A DNA stretch of 12,349 nt from Aquifex sp. Its GTDB lineage: Bacteria; Aquificota; Aquificia; Aquificales; Aquificaceae. The notes beneath the pieces are model-generated. The model saw only the letters and a program-made list of their open reading frames with translations. It was not told the DNA's origin and did not search any database. Shown one piece after another: positions 1 through 6,992 of this stretch. Within the stretch, counting starts at the first letter, position 1. Each line of letters starts with the position of its first letter. The position numbers and the translations under genes are program-made. The DNA is taken from NCBI GenBank assembly GCA_015487405.1, contig WFPV01000209.1:1-12349 (forward strand). The letters run 5' to 3'.

Positions 1-2
1 AG

Positions 3-296
3 GAAATGAAGAGGAGAGGAATCGGAAGACCTTCTACCTACGCTACCATAGTATCCAAGCTTCTTGAGAGGGGATACGTTATAGAGAGGAACGGCTTTTT
101 AATTCCCACGAAACTCGGAAAGCAGGTTTATGAGTTTTTGAAGAACCAGGAGAAGGTTATGCCCTTCGTTTCTGAGGAGTTTACAAGGAAGTTAGAAAAG
201 CTCATGGACGAAGTGGAAGAAGGGAAGCAAGACTACAAGAAGATTTTTGAAGAGCTCTACAAAGAAGTCTCAGAGTTTGAAAAAGCTTTATACTAA
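3..296 (+). CDS. rgy: Reverse gyrase, C-terminal end (5' end outside window)
   Basis: This is the C-terminal ~98 residues of a type IA topoisomerase; the frame is open through the left edge, so the ATG at 6 is internal. It carries the family block RGIGRPSTYATIVSKLLERG, followed by LIPTKLG, then VSEEFTRKLEKLMDEVEEG and a final DYKKIFEELYKEV. The pair LIPTKLG / VSEEFTRKLEKLMDEVEEG fits reverse gyrase better than ordinary bacterial TopA, where I expect 'FxPTxLG' and '...vdveFTAkMEdeLDeIaeG', and no C-terminal zinc fingers follow. Reverse gyrase introduces positive supercoils into DNA using ATP and is the hallmark protein of hyperthermophiles. The helicase half and the catalytic tyrosine lie outside the window, so plain TopA is not fully excluded. 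The stop codon is followed at once by the next gene, suggesting co-transcription. Confidence 0.8.
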   Translation, partial: EMKRRGIGRPSTYATIVSKLLERGYVIERNGFLIPTKLGKQVYEFLKNQEKVMPFVSEEFTRKLEKLMDEVEEGKQDYKKIFEELYKEVSEFEKALY

Positions 297-305
297 TTGG
301 TAAGG

Positions 306-716
306 ATGGGTAAGCTTCACCCGTTAACTGTATACTTCTTGGTGGGACTCATTACTTCTGCTTACTTTACCTACATCGCTTACTATACTTTCCTTAGGAA
401 AAGGTCTTTGTTCTTTCTACAGTACTCCCTTTTTAATCACGCACTCTCTATATTCTTCTCAATACTTGCTGTAATTACAGGATTTGCTCAAGCTCAGAAT
501 CCCTACATTCAGCAGAAAACTACATTCTTTTACCTTTTTCCCCACAAGTGGCTCGGAGTTTCCTTAGCGGTTTATACCTTCGTTAGCTTCTTTATTTTCT
601 GGATAAAACAGGACGAGCTGGACTGGAGGCTCGGTGCTCTTCTCGGATTGATAGGACTCGGACTCGCTATAGCCACATTAACCTTCGGATGGCTCCTGAG
701 ATTGATGTTCTTTTAA
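306..716 (+). CDS. Small four-helix membrane protein, DUF2231-like
   Basis: A predicted inner-membrane protein of about 136 residues with four hydrophobic segments. It starts with KLHPLTVYFLVG (an HP-TV motif at the start of helix 1), has ILAVITGFAQAQ at the end of helix 2, a conserved-looking His in PHKWLGVSLAVY at the start of helix 3, and ends LGLAIATLTFGWLLRLMFF in helix 4. This order (HP in helix 1, Gly-rich end of helix 2, His before helix 3) resembles DUF2231 membrane proteins, whose function is not established; some members of that fold carry haem, but I cannot show that here. I chose ATG 306, though TAAGG directly abuts it; the frame also allows TTG at 297, immediately after the reverse gyrase stop. 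It lies 21 nt upstream of dxs. Confidence 0.7.
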   Translation: MGKLHPLTVYFLVGLITSAYFTYIAYYTFLRKRSLFFLQYSLFNHALSIFFSILAVITGFAQAQNPYIQQKTTFFYLFPHKWLGVSLAVYTFVSFFIFWIKQDELDWRLGALLGLIGLGLAIATLTFGWLLRLMFF

Positions 717-722
717 AAAGGA

Positions 723-728
723 TATAAG
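723..728 (+). promoter_or_regulatory. Possible -10 element for dxs
   Basis: TATAAG lies 9 nt before the dxs ATG. A TTGATG at 702-707 could be a -35 but the spacer would be only 15 nt. No Shine-Dalgarno sequence sits at a normal distance from the ATG; AAAAAGG at 715-721 is 16 nt away. The element fits the short-leader pattern seen at several other starts in the window. Weak on its own. Confidence 0.25.
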
Positions 729-737
729 TTATTCCTT

Positions 738-2624
738 ATGCTTGAGAAGTATAAAATCCTGAAGGATTACGCAGGTCCTTCCCAGTTGAAATACATGTCC
801 TACGAGGAGCTCAAGGAGCTCGCTCAGGAAGTTAGAGATTATATCATACAAGTCACTTCTAAGAACGGAGGACACGTAGGTCCGGGACTCGGAGTCGTTG
901 AGCTTACCATAGCACTCCTGAGAGTCTTCAATCCTCCGCAGGACGTAATAGTCTGGGATATAGGACATCAGGGATATCCCTGGAAGATTCTTACCGATAG
1001 GAAGGAGGAGTTTCAAACACTAAGGCAGTATAAGGGAATTGCCGGATTTTTGAGGAGGGAAGAGAGTCCTTACGACGCCTTCGGAGCGGGACACAGTTCA
1101 ACCTCCATATCGGCGGCACTCGGTTTTAGAGTAGCTAAGGATTTAAAGGGGGAAAAGGAAGATTACGTCCTTGCGGTAATAGGGGACGGAGCACTCACCG
1201 CGGGAATGGCTTACGAGGCTCTCAACAACGCCGGACACTTAAGACCTAACAGGTTCATCGTAGTTCTGAACGACAACGAGATGTCCATATCCCCTAATGT
1301 GGGAGCTATCTCTACATACCTCAATAAGATTATCAGCGGACACTTTGTTCAGGAAACTCGCCAAAAGGTAAAGAAGTTTCTCCAGCACCTCGGGGAAACA
1401 CCGCTCAGGCTTATGAAATTAACTGAAGAATTCCTTAAGGGAATTATTTCTCCCGGAATATTCTTTGAGGAGCTTGGATTTAATTATATAGGTCCCATAG
1501 ACGGACACGACTTGGAGGCGCTCGAGACCACGCTCAAGAATGTAAAAGACATAGAGGGACCCGTTCTCGTTCACGTTTACACCAAGAAAGGGAAAGGATA
1601 CAAGCCTGCGGAAGAAAATCCCGTAAAGTGGCACGGAGTTGCTCCCTACAAGATAGAGAGCGGTGAGATTATAAAGAAACCCTCACCTCCTACCTGGACC
1701 TCTGTCTTCGGAAAAGCCCTCGTAGAGCTTGCGGAGCAGGACGAGAAAATAGTCGCCATAACCCCCGCAATGAAGGAAGGCTCAGGACTCGTGGAGTTTG
1801 CAAAGAGGTTTCCCGAGAGATTCTTTGACGTAGGAATAGCGGAACAGCACGCCTGCACCTTTGCCGCAGGACTCGCCGCCGAAGGAATGAGACCCGTCGC
1901 CGCATACTACTCTACCTTCCTCCAGAGAGCCTACGACCAGGTTATACACGATGTTGCCTTGCAAAACCTTCCCGTGACTTTTGCTATAGATAGGGCCGGA
2001 CTTGTTGGAGACGACGGACCCACCCACCACGGAGTGTTTGACCTCTCTTACCTCAGGTGCGTTCCTAATATAGTTGTGTGTGCACCCAAGGACGAACAAG
2101 AGCTCAGGGACTTGCTCTATACGGGAATCTACAGCGGAAAGCCATTCGCCCTGAGGTATCCCAGAGGTGCCGCTTACGGCGTTCCTACGGAAGGATTTAA
2201 CAAGATTGAGATAGGAACTTGGGAGGAGTTGCTGGAGGGAGAGGATGCGGTAATCTTAGCGGTTGGTTATCCCGTTTACCAGGCTCTGAAGGCGGCGGAA
2301 AAGCTTTACAAGGAAGGTATAAAGGTCGGAGTCGTTAACGCAAGGTTCGTGAAACCTATGGATGAAAAGATGTTGGAAGAGATTGCGAAGAGATACGATA
2401 TTTTCATAACCGTGGAAGACAACGTCATAATGGGCGGTTTCGGAAGCGGAGTATTAGAGTTCTTTGCAAAGAAGGGAATAATGAAGAGAGTTGTAAATCT
2501 CGGAGTTCCCGATAAGTTCATAGAGCACGGAAAGCAGGACATATTAAGAAAGCTCGTAGGAATAGATGCGGAGAGCATAGAAAAAACCGTTAAAGAGGAG
2601 CTCTTAAGGAGAAGATTCGTTTAA
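738..2624 (+). CDS. dxs: 1-deoxy-D-xylulose-5-phosphate synthase
   Basis: Condenses pyruvate and glyceraldehyde 3-phosphate to 1-deoxy-D-xylulose 5-phosphate, the entry step of the MEP isoprenoid pathway, using thiamine diphosphate and Mg2+ in the cytosol. The 628-residue length is normal for the family. Visible features in order: GGHVGPG (44-50) with the conserved His; the ThDP/Mg motif GDG (149-151) with NDNEMSIS (178-185); the second domain with FDVGIAEQHACTFAAG, whose Glu369 should activate the cofactor; GDDGPTHHGVFD (424-435); and a C-terminal transketolase-type domain with VEDNVIMGGFGSGV. The start MLEKYKILKDY matches the N-terminus I recall for the Aquifex enzyme. It follows the DUF2231-like gene by 21 nt. 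Its TAA stop shares TTAA with the stop of the convergent MNT gene, and I see no terminator hairpin between them. Confidence 0.98.
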   Translation: MLEKYKILKDYAGPSQLKYMSYEELKELAQEVRDYIIQVTSKNGGHVGPGLGVVELTIALLRVFNPPQDVIVWDIGHQGYPWKILTDRKEEFQTLRQYKGIAGFLRREESPYDAFGAGHSSTSISAALGFRVAKDLKGEKEDYVLAVIGDGALTAGMAYEALNNAGHLRPNRFIVVLNDNEMSISPNVGAISTYLNKIISGHFVQETRQKVKKFLQHLGETPLRLMKLTEEFLKGIISPGIFFEELGFNYIGPIDGHDLEALETTLKNVKDIEGPVLVHVYTKKGKGYKPAEENPVKWHGVAPYKIESGEIIKKPSPPTWTSVFGKALVELAEQDEKIVAITPAMKEGSGLVEFAKRFPERFFDVGIAEQHACTFAAGLAAEGMRPVAAYYSTFLQRAYDQVIHDVALQNLPVTFAIDRAGLVGDDGPTHHGVFDLSYLRCVPNIVVCAPKDEQELRDLLYTGIYSGKPFALRYPRGAAYGVPTEGFNKIEIGTWEELLEGEDAVILAVGYPVYQALKAAEKLYKEGIKVGVVNARFVKPMDEKMLEEIAKRYDIFITVEDNVIMGGFGSGVLEFFAKKGIMKRVVNLGVPDKFIEHGKQDILRKLVGIDAESIEKTVKEELLRRRFV

Positions 2625-2980
2625 GTTAGCTCCTCCACTCTCACACTCCTTCCGAACTTTTCTTTATTTTTTTCAAACTCCTTCTCCGAGACCAGAACAA
2701 GGTCAAAGCTTATAGGTAGCTTTTCAATAACAAGCTCAAAAACACTTCCGTATAAATCCCAAAAATTTTCTCTATTTATTTCAACTTCTGTAATAACGAG
2801 CAAGTCAACGTCACTAAGGCCCCTCTCCTCTCCCCTTGCGAGAGAACCAAAAAGTCGAACATCTTTAATCCATTCATATTTTTCCTTCAAGGTTCGGGAA
2901 ATCTCCCTAAGCTTAGGAATCAGTTTATCCCTCTCCAAATATACGGCTTTTACAGAACCCGAGGACTTGACTTGCCGCAT
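2621..2980 (-). CDS. mntA: MNT-type nucleotidyltransferase, antitoxin of a HEPN/MNT pair
   Basis: A 119-residue minimal nucleotidyltransferase. The signature is LFGSLARGEERGLSDVDLLV, with GS at 45-46 and the metal-binding DVD at 57-59. In studied HEPN/MNT modules the MNT protein neutralises the HEPN RNase by transferring AMP units to it; that role is inferred here from adjacency. ATG 2980 directly follows the TAG of the HEPN frame and has a good ribosome binding site, GGGAGG at 2987-2992, 6 nt upstream. However, the first ~18 residues (MRQVKSSGSVKAVYLERD) have no clear place in the family and are encoded by DNA that, in another frame, reads as the missing end of HEPN. A later start is possible. 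The gene ends the long minus-strand run and overlaps the end of dxs by 4 nt. Confidence 0.88.
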   Translation of the reverse strand: MRQVKSSGSVKAVYLERDKLIPKLREISRTLKEKYEWIKDVRLFGSLARGEERGLSDVDLLVITEVEINRENFWDLYGSVFELVIEKLPISFDLVLVSEKEFEKNKEKFGRSVRVEELT

Positions 2981-3328
2981 CTATAGCCTCCCGTGCTTCC
3001 CTTTCCGTAAAGTAGAGTAGTCCGCAGGTTTCCCGCTCAGAAAACCGTTGGGATGACGCGTAGGTATGTAGTATTTATCGAGGAGTTTGGCCTTGTTTAG
3101 CAATCCTTCGGGAATCTCCACCCCCTTTTCTTTTAAGAGTTTTAACATCTCTGTTAAGGAATGTCCCCAGAGCTCGAAACCTAAAAAGTATCCAAGAGCC
3201 TTAAGAGCCTTTTCGGCAGTCTGTTGAGCAGTAAAGCAAGCCCATTCGTAGTAATCGTACTGGTAATCAAGTTTTGCCTTTTCTAAATCCCTCTCTCCCT
3301 GCTCGAGCCAATCCTTCCAGCGGTTCAT
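2981..3328 (-). CDS. hepT: HEPN-domain protein, C-terminus lost by frameshift
   Basis: A helical HEPN-domain protein, the presumed RNase toxin partner of the adjacent MNT gene. Conserved parts are visible: WLEQGERDLEKAK (helix 1), YEWACFTAQQTAEKALKA (helix 2), GHSLTEMLKLL, then LLDKYYIPTRHPNGF. The frame then changes: after GKPADY it reads STLRKGKHGRL and stops, at 115 residues. One frame over, the DNA reads YFTEREAREAIDAASQVLGF and on to a TAA at 2925-2927, which is the expected last helix of this family. A net shift of two inserted bases (or one lost) near 3009-3022 would restore a 133-residue protein. I do not see an R-x4-6-H RNase motif in the visible sequence. The start overlaps the prfB stop as TAATG, and AGGAAAAGAAGAA upstream may serve as ribosome binding site. 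Whether the shortened protein is active is unknown. Confidence 0.85.
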   Translation of the reverse strand: MNRWKDWLEQGERDLEKAKLDYQYDYYEWACFTAQQTAEKALKALGYFLGFELWGHSLTEMLKLLKEKGVEIPEGLLNKAKLLDKYYIPTRHPNGFLSGKPADYSTLRKGKHGRL

Positions 3329-4434
3329 TAATTCTTCTTTTCCTGCTCAGCCTTCCATTTGAGGTAGCTCTCTATGAACTCGTCAATTTCTCCGTCCATG
3401 ACGGCGTCAACGTTTCCCGTTTCGTAGCCGGTTCTGAGGTCTTTAACCATCTTGTAAGGATGGAACACGTAGGACCTTATCTGGTGTCCCCAACCGATGT
3501 CTGTCTTCTCACCTTCATACTGCTTTTTCTTTTCCTCCAACTTTTGGAGTTCAAGCTGGTAGAGCTTTGCCTTGAGGAGCTGGAGAGCCTTCCTCTTGTT
3601 CTGATACTGGGACCTTTCCTGTTGACAGCTTACCACTATTCCCGTGGGAATGTGCGTGATCCTGACTGCCGTGTCGGTCTTGTTTACGTATTGTCCTCCC
3701 GCTCCGGAAGCCCTGAAGGTTTCAATCTTTAAGTCTTCCGGTCTTATCTCTATGTTTATTTCCTCGTCAATTTCTGGCATTACGGAGACTGCGGCGAAGG
3801 AGGTGTGCCTTCTTGCGTTAGCATCAAAGGGAGAGATTCTCACGAGTCTGTGAACTCCCTGTTCTCCTTTCAGGTATCCGTAAGCGTAGGGACCCTTTAT
3901 GAGAGCGGTGACGCTCTTTATTCCCGCAACATCGTCGGGAGTTATATCCACTATCTCAACCTCGTAGCCCTTCTTTTCTGCCCACCTCTTATACATCCTG
4001 AAGAGCATCTCAGCCCAGTCGCACGCCTCCGTTCCTCCCGCTCCTGCCTGTATGGTGAGGTAAGCGTTCTTCTCGTCCATCTCTCCCGAAAGGTAGGTCT
4101 TTACCTCAAGCTCTTTCAGAGCTTTCTCTATCTCCTGGATTTCCTCATCCAGCATAGCCCAGGTTTCGGTATCTTCCTCGGGAGTTATCTCTGTAAGCTC
4201 CTCAACGTCCTTGAGGGATTTCTCTAAGGAGTTCAGCTTAGAGAGCGTAGACTCTATCCACTTTCTTCTTTGTATCGTCTTCTTCGCCTTTTCTTGGTCC
4301 TCCCAGAAGTCTGGGGAGGACATGGTTTCGTCCAGTTTTTTTAGCTCCTCCTCAAGTTCCTTGGGATTTAGAACCTTTTTTACGTCTTCAAAGCGTTCCC
4401 TAAGTTCTTCTACCTTAGTTTTCAGCTCCAGCAT
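3328..4434 (-). CDS. prfB: Peptide chain release factor 2
   Basis: Class I release factor that recognises UAA and UGA stop codons in the ribosomal A site and triggers peptide release. The 368 residues show the N-terminal coiled coil, then SPF at 201-203 (the RF2 codon-recognition tripeptide; RF1 has P-x-T) and RASGAGGQYVNKTDTAVRIT with the catalytic GGQ at 246-248, followed by QQERSQYQNK. Unlike prfB of many bacteria, the frame is continuous from the start: there is no in-frame UGA and no CUUUGA slippage site in the first ~30 codons, so the usual frameshift autoregulation appears absent. There is no Shine-Dalgarno sequence; a promoter-like TTGAAA-17-TAAATT lies just before the ATG. It sits between copZ-like and HEPN genes, with its TAA overlapping the HEPN ATG. 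Confidence 0.97.
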   Translation of the reverse strand: MLELKTKVEELRERFEDVKKVLNPKELEEELKKLDETMSSPDFWEDQEKAKKTIQRRKWIESTLSKLNSLEKSLKDVEELTEITPEEDTETWAMLDEEIQEIEKALKELEVKTYLSGEMDEKNAYLTIQAGAGGTEACDWAEMLFRMYKRWAEKKGYEVEIVDITPDDVAGIKSVTALIKGPYAYGYLKGEQGVHRLVRISPFDANARRHTSFAAVSVMPEIDEEINIEIRPEDLKIETFRASGAGGQYVNKTDTAVRITHIPTGIVVSCQQERSQYQNKRKALQLLKAKLYQLELQKLEEKKKQYEGEKTDIGWGHQIRSYVFHPYKMVKDLRTGYETGNVDAVMDGEIDEFIESYLKWKAEQEKKN

Positions 4435-4442
4435 CTTTCTTA

Positions 4443-4471
4443 AATTTATTGCAATTGAGAATCGTTTTCAA
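4443..4471 (-). promoter_or_regulatory. Putative promoter for prfB
   Basis: Reading the minus strand, TTGAAA (4471-4466) and TAAATT (4448-4443) are separated by 17 nt. The -10 ends 8 nt before the prfB ATG, so a transcript would have almost no leader. The -35 half lies inside an imperfect palindrome, TTGAGAATCGTTTTCAA on the plus strand (4455-4471), which could be an operator. Both are short matches and could be chance. Confidence 0.35.
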
Positions 4472-4678
4472 CTACTCCACTACCTTGTATCCCCATTCTT
4501 CAACAGCCTGCTTTAAGCTCTCAAAGGGAACGTCCTTCTCAAGCTTCACCTTCACCCTTCCCGTATCTAAGAAAACTTCCACTTCCGATACGCCCTCAAC
4601 ACCGCTGAGGGCTCTCTTTACAGTATTAACGCAATGCATACAAGTCATACCTTCCACTTTAAATTCCTTCTCTTCCAT
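4472..4678 (-). CDS. copZ: Copper chaperone-like heavy-metal-binding (HMA) protein
   Basis: A 68-residue single HMA domain. It has GMTCMHC at residues 10-16, the metal-binding CxxC loop between strand 1 and helix 1, then VNTVKRALSGVEGVSEVEVF and a C-terminal GYKVVE, giving the full beta-alpha-beta-beta-alpha-beta order. Such proteins carry Cu(I) to P-type ATPases or metal sensors; the metal is inferred from the family, and mercury- or zinc-binding relatives exist. No copper ATPase lies in the window. The size is normal for a CopZ/Atx1-like protein. The start has no Shine-Dalgarno sequence but is preceded by TGATATAAA, an extended -10-like sequence that includes the eamA stop codon. It is 15 nt downstream of eamA and 37 nt upstream of prfB. 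Confidence 0.9.
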   Translation of the reverse strand: MEEKEFKVEGMTCMHCVNTVKRALSGVEGVSEVEVFLDTGRVKVKLEKDVPFESLKQAVEEWGYKVVE

Positions 4679-4687
4679 AAGACTTAA

Positions 4688-4696
4688 TTTATATCA
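4688..4696 (-). promoter_or_regulatory. Extended -10-like element before copZ-like gene
   Basis: TGATATAAA on the minus strand matches the extended -10 form TGnTATAAT with one difference, and ends 9 nt before the ATG. The TGA is also the eamA stop codon. No Shine-Dalgarno sequence is present, so initiation on a nearly leaderless message, or coupling to eamA, is likely. Confidence 0.35.
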
Positions 4697-5533
4697 CAGA
4701 GAAAGAAGCACAGCTCCGAGAGCCATAAAAATAGACGCCCGAAGGGCGTATCTAATTTCTTCATTAAAAAAGATTCTTCCGTAAAGAACGTCCAGAAGTA
4801 TGGCGAGCCTCTCCAAGGCGGCGACGTAAGAGGCGTAAGTGTAGAGGTAAGCCCAGGTGTAGAAAACCATCCCCAAAGAGAAGAGGACTCCTATTATGAG
4901 GAATATCTTTTCTTTAAAGATTACCTGTGGTGGCTGGAATTCTTTGACAAAAGGCAGCAGACCGAAGCTCATCACCACGCAGTAATACCAGGCGAAGAAA
5001 AACTGGTTACTGCTAACGACCGCGATTTTTCCGATAACTACGTTAAATCCAAAAAGTGCGGCGGAAAGCAACGCGTAAAGGGCTCCGCGGTTCACTTTAA
5101 AGAAGCCCTTAATGTCGGTGCCCGACAGGAGGACACTACCGTATATTATGAGCAAGATTCCGAGCATACCCCGAAGGCTCAAGGACTCTCCCAGAACGAC
5201 CCACCCGCCAAGAGCGGAAAAAAGGGGCATGAAGGCAAAAAAGGGCATCGCAACCGAAAGGGGAGAGTATTTAATAGCTTTTATAAAGAAAATGGAAGCC
5301 AATATTTCCGTAGGAAGCCAGAGGAAGGTGGTAAGGAGAACCTCTCTGTTTAAATCCCAGTAAAGGAGTCCGAGGGGAAGCAGGAGTATAGCTCCCAAGG
5401 GAAAGCGAATCCAGAGAACGAAGTTCTCCTCGTATCCCTTCTTTAGAGCGAGTTTATTAAAAATATCGTTCGTAGCCCAGGAGAGGGCAGATAAGAGTGA
5501 GAGGAGAGCACCGAGAAAGTGGTTATATTCCAT
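4694..5533 (-). CDS. EamA/DMT-family membrane transporter
   Basis: A 279-residue protein made of about ten hydrophobic helices arranged as two similar halves, the layout of EamA (drug/metabolite transporter) permeases. The first half starts HFLGALLSLLSALSWATNDI and includes WIRFPLGAILLLPLGLLYWD and MPFFAFMPLFSALGGWVVLGE, a typical EamA stretch ending in a Gly-Glu before helix 5. The second half starts GALYALLSAALFGFNVVIGK and ends with AILLDVLYGRIFFNEE, matching the family's repeated 'F-x-E' feature. Members export amino acids, metabolites or toxic compounds; the substrate cannot be read from the sequence. The ATG directly follows the gatA TGA (TGAATG) with no Shine-Dalgarno sequence, so translational coupling to gatA is probable. 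Its stop overlaps the -10-like element of the copZ-like gene. Confidence 0.88.
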   Translation of the reverse strand: MEYNHFLGALLSLLSALSWATNDIFNKLALKKGYEENFVLWIRFPLGAILLLPLGLLYWDLNREVLLTTFLWLPTEILASIFFIKAIKYSPLSVAMPFFAFMPLFSALGGWVVLGESLSLRGMLGILLIIYGSVLLSGTDIKGFFKVNRGALYALLSAALFGFNVVIGKIAVVSSNQFFFAWYYCVVMSFGLLPFVKEFQPPQVIFKEKIFLIIGVLFSLGMVFYTWAYLYTYASYVAALERLAILLDVLYGRIFFNEEIRYALRASIFMALGAVLLSL

Positions 5534-6976
5534 TCAGCTTAAGGGAATCATCTCGTAGTGCTTGAACTTTTGCTCCCACAGGTAAGAGAGCTGAAGGAGC
5601 GTCGTTTCGTCCCAAGGTCTTCCTATGAGCTGTCCCCCCACGGGAAGGTTGTTCTTCCAGGCTATGGGGATAGATATTCCCGGAAGTCCCGCAAGGTTTA
5701 CGGGAACGGTGAGAATGTCTGAAAGATACATCTCTATCGGATTTTGAGTCTTTTCACCTATCTTGAAGGGAAGCGTGGGAGTGGTGGGAGAGGCTATGAC
5801 GTCAACCTCTTTAAAGGCTTTCATAAAGTCCTCGTAAATGAGTCTCCTGACCTTTTGAGCCTTGAGGTAGTAAGCGTCGTAATATCCTGCGGAAAGTGCG
5901 AAGGTTCCGAGCATTATTCTTCTCTTCACTTCGGCTCCGAAGCCCTCGTCCCTCGTCTTAGAGTAAAGCTCCCATATATCCTTATAGCCCTTTGCCCTGT
6001 AGCCGTATCTCACCCCGTCGTACCTTGCAAGGTTAGAGGAAGCTTCAGATGGTGCGACTATATAGTAGGTAGGAATTGCATACTTCACGTGGGGAAGAGA
6101 AACCTCTTTTACCTCGTAGCCTTCTTTCTCAAGCTCCTTAATCCATTCCTCAAAGGCTTCCTTTACTTCCTTCTGGAGCTCGTATTCGAAGTATTCCTTC
6201 GGAATTCCTATTTTCAGTCTTTCGGGAACCTTTTTTACTTCTTCACTCCACTTAGGAACGGGCTTCTTTGCGGAGGTGCTGTCCATCTCGTCCCATCCGC
6301 TTATCACCTCTAAAACGAGGGCTACGTCCTCAGTTCTTCTTCCGAATACTCCTATCTGGTCTAAGGAAGAGGCAAAAGCTACGAGTCCGTATCTTGATAC
6401 CCTACCGTAGGTGGGCTTTATTCCTATAACTCCGCAAAAGGCGGCGGGCTGTCTGATGGAACCTCCGGTATCCGAACCCAAGGCCACAGGTGCAGAAAGA
6501 ACCGCAGTAGCAGCCGCAGAACCCCCGGAGGAGCCACCGGGAACCCTCTCCAAGTCCCAGGGATTTCTCGTAGTAAAGAATGCGGAATACTCCGTGGAAG
6601 AGCCCATAGCAAACTCGTCAAGATTCGTCTTCCCGACTATGAGAGCCCTTTCCTTCTTTAGTCTCTCTATTACGGTGGCATCGTAAGGAGCTACAAAGTT
6701 CTCCAATATCTTTGAAGCGCAGGTAGTTTTTTCTCCTTCAACGAGTATGTTGTCCTTTATAGCTATCGGGAGCCCGAAGAGCTTTTTATCCCCTTCGGGC
6801 TTTTCTAACTTCTTAGCCTCTTCGTAAGCTTTCTCGTATAGGGGAGTTATGTAAGCCTTTACCTTCTCTTCCGTTTGCTTGAATCTATCGTAAAAAGCTT
6901 CTATTACCTCGGTCGGTTTTACCTCTCCTTTTTGTATTAGTTCCCTTAACTCCGTTAGGGATTTCTTCCAGAGCAT
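5534..6976 (-). CDS. gatA: Glutamyl-tRNA(Gln)/aspartyl-tRNA(Asn) amidotransferase subunit A
   Basis: The amidase subunit of GatCAB, which releases ammonia from glutamine to convert Glu-tRNA(Gln), and often Asp-tRNA(Asn), into the amidated forms. At 480 residues the length is normal. The Ser-cis-Ser-Lys catalytic triad of amidase-signature enzymes is visible: Lys74 in GLPIAIKDNI, cis-Ser149 in VPGGSSGGSAAA and Ser173 in GSDTGGSIRQPAAFCG, with the 75- and 24-residue spacings known from other GatA proteins. The C-terminal block LAGLPGISIPI...LPVGGQLIG is also present. gatB and gatC are not in the window, so the subunits are encoded apart. The gene lies 13 nt after dksA and touches eamA. It has no Shine-Dalgarno sequence (the bases before ATG read ACCTCTT) but is preceded by TGATAGAAT. 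Confidence 0.97.
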   Translation of the reverse strand: MLWKKSLTELRELIQKGEVKPTEVIEAFYDRFKQTEEKVKAYITPLYEKAYEEAKKLEKPEGDKKLFGLPIAIKDNILVEGEKTTCASKILENFVAPYDATVIERLKKERALIVGKTNLDEFAMGSSTEYSAFFTTRNPWDLERVPGGSSGGSAAATAVLSAPVALGSDTGGSIRQPAAFCGVIGIKPTYGRVSRYGLVAFASSLDQIGVFGRRTEDVALVLEVISGWDEMDSTSAKKPVPKWSEEVKKVPERLKIGIPKEYFEYELQKEVKEAFEEWIKELEKEGYEVKEVSLPHVKYAIPTYYIVAPSEASSNLARYDGVRYGYRAKGYKDIWELYSKTRDEGFGAEVKRRIMLGTFALSAGYYDAYYLKAQKVRRLIYEDFMKAFKEVDVIASPTTPTLPFKIGEKTQNPIEMYLSDILTVPVNLAGLPGISIPIAWKNNLPVGGQLIGRPWDETTLLQLSYLWEQKFKHYEMIPLS

Positions 6977-6983
6977 AAGAGGT

Positions 6984-6992
6984 ATTCTATCA
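6984..6992 (-). promoter_or_regulatory. Extended -10-like element before gatA
   Basis: TGATAGAAT on the minus strand matches the extended -10 TGnTATAAT with one difference and ends 7 nt before the gatA ATG. Its TGA is the stop codon of the upstream dksA/traR-like gene. The same arrangement occurs before the copZ-like gene. There is no Shine-Dalgarno sequence between it and the ATG. Confidence 0.35.

Noticed and set aside
3..296. Ordinary topA instead of reverse gyrase
   Set aside because: LIPTKLG and VSEEFTRKLEKLMDEVEEG fit reverse gyrase better and no zinc-finger tail follows; kept as the alternative because most of the gene is outside the window.
717..737. Hairpin AAGGATATAAGTTATTCCTT before dxs as a terminator
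   Set aside because: The outer arms pair over only 5 bp, the inner ATAA/TTAT would leave a one-base loop, and no U-run follows.
1690..1905. Long antisense frames inside dxs, prfB and gatA
   Set aside because: They lie opposite strongly recognised genes, have no ribosome binding site of note and read as low-complexity Arg/Ser/Phe-rich shadows caused by the codon usage of the real genes.
3644..4227. Plus-strand frames opposite prfB
   Set aside because: Ser/Leu/Phe-rich translations with no recognisable motif; the minus strand carries an unmistakable RF2 with SPF and GGQ.
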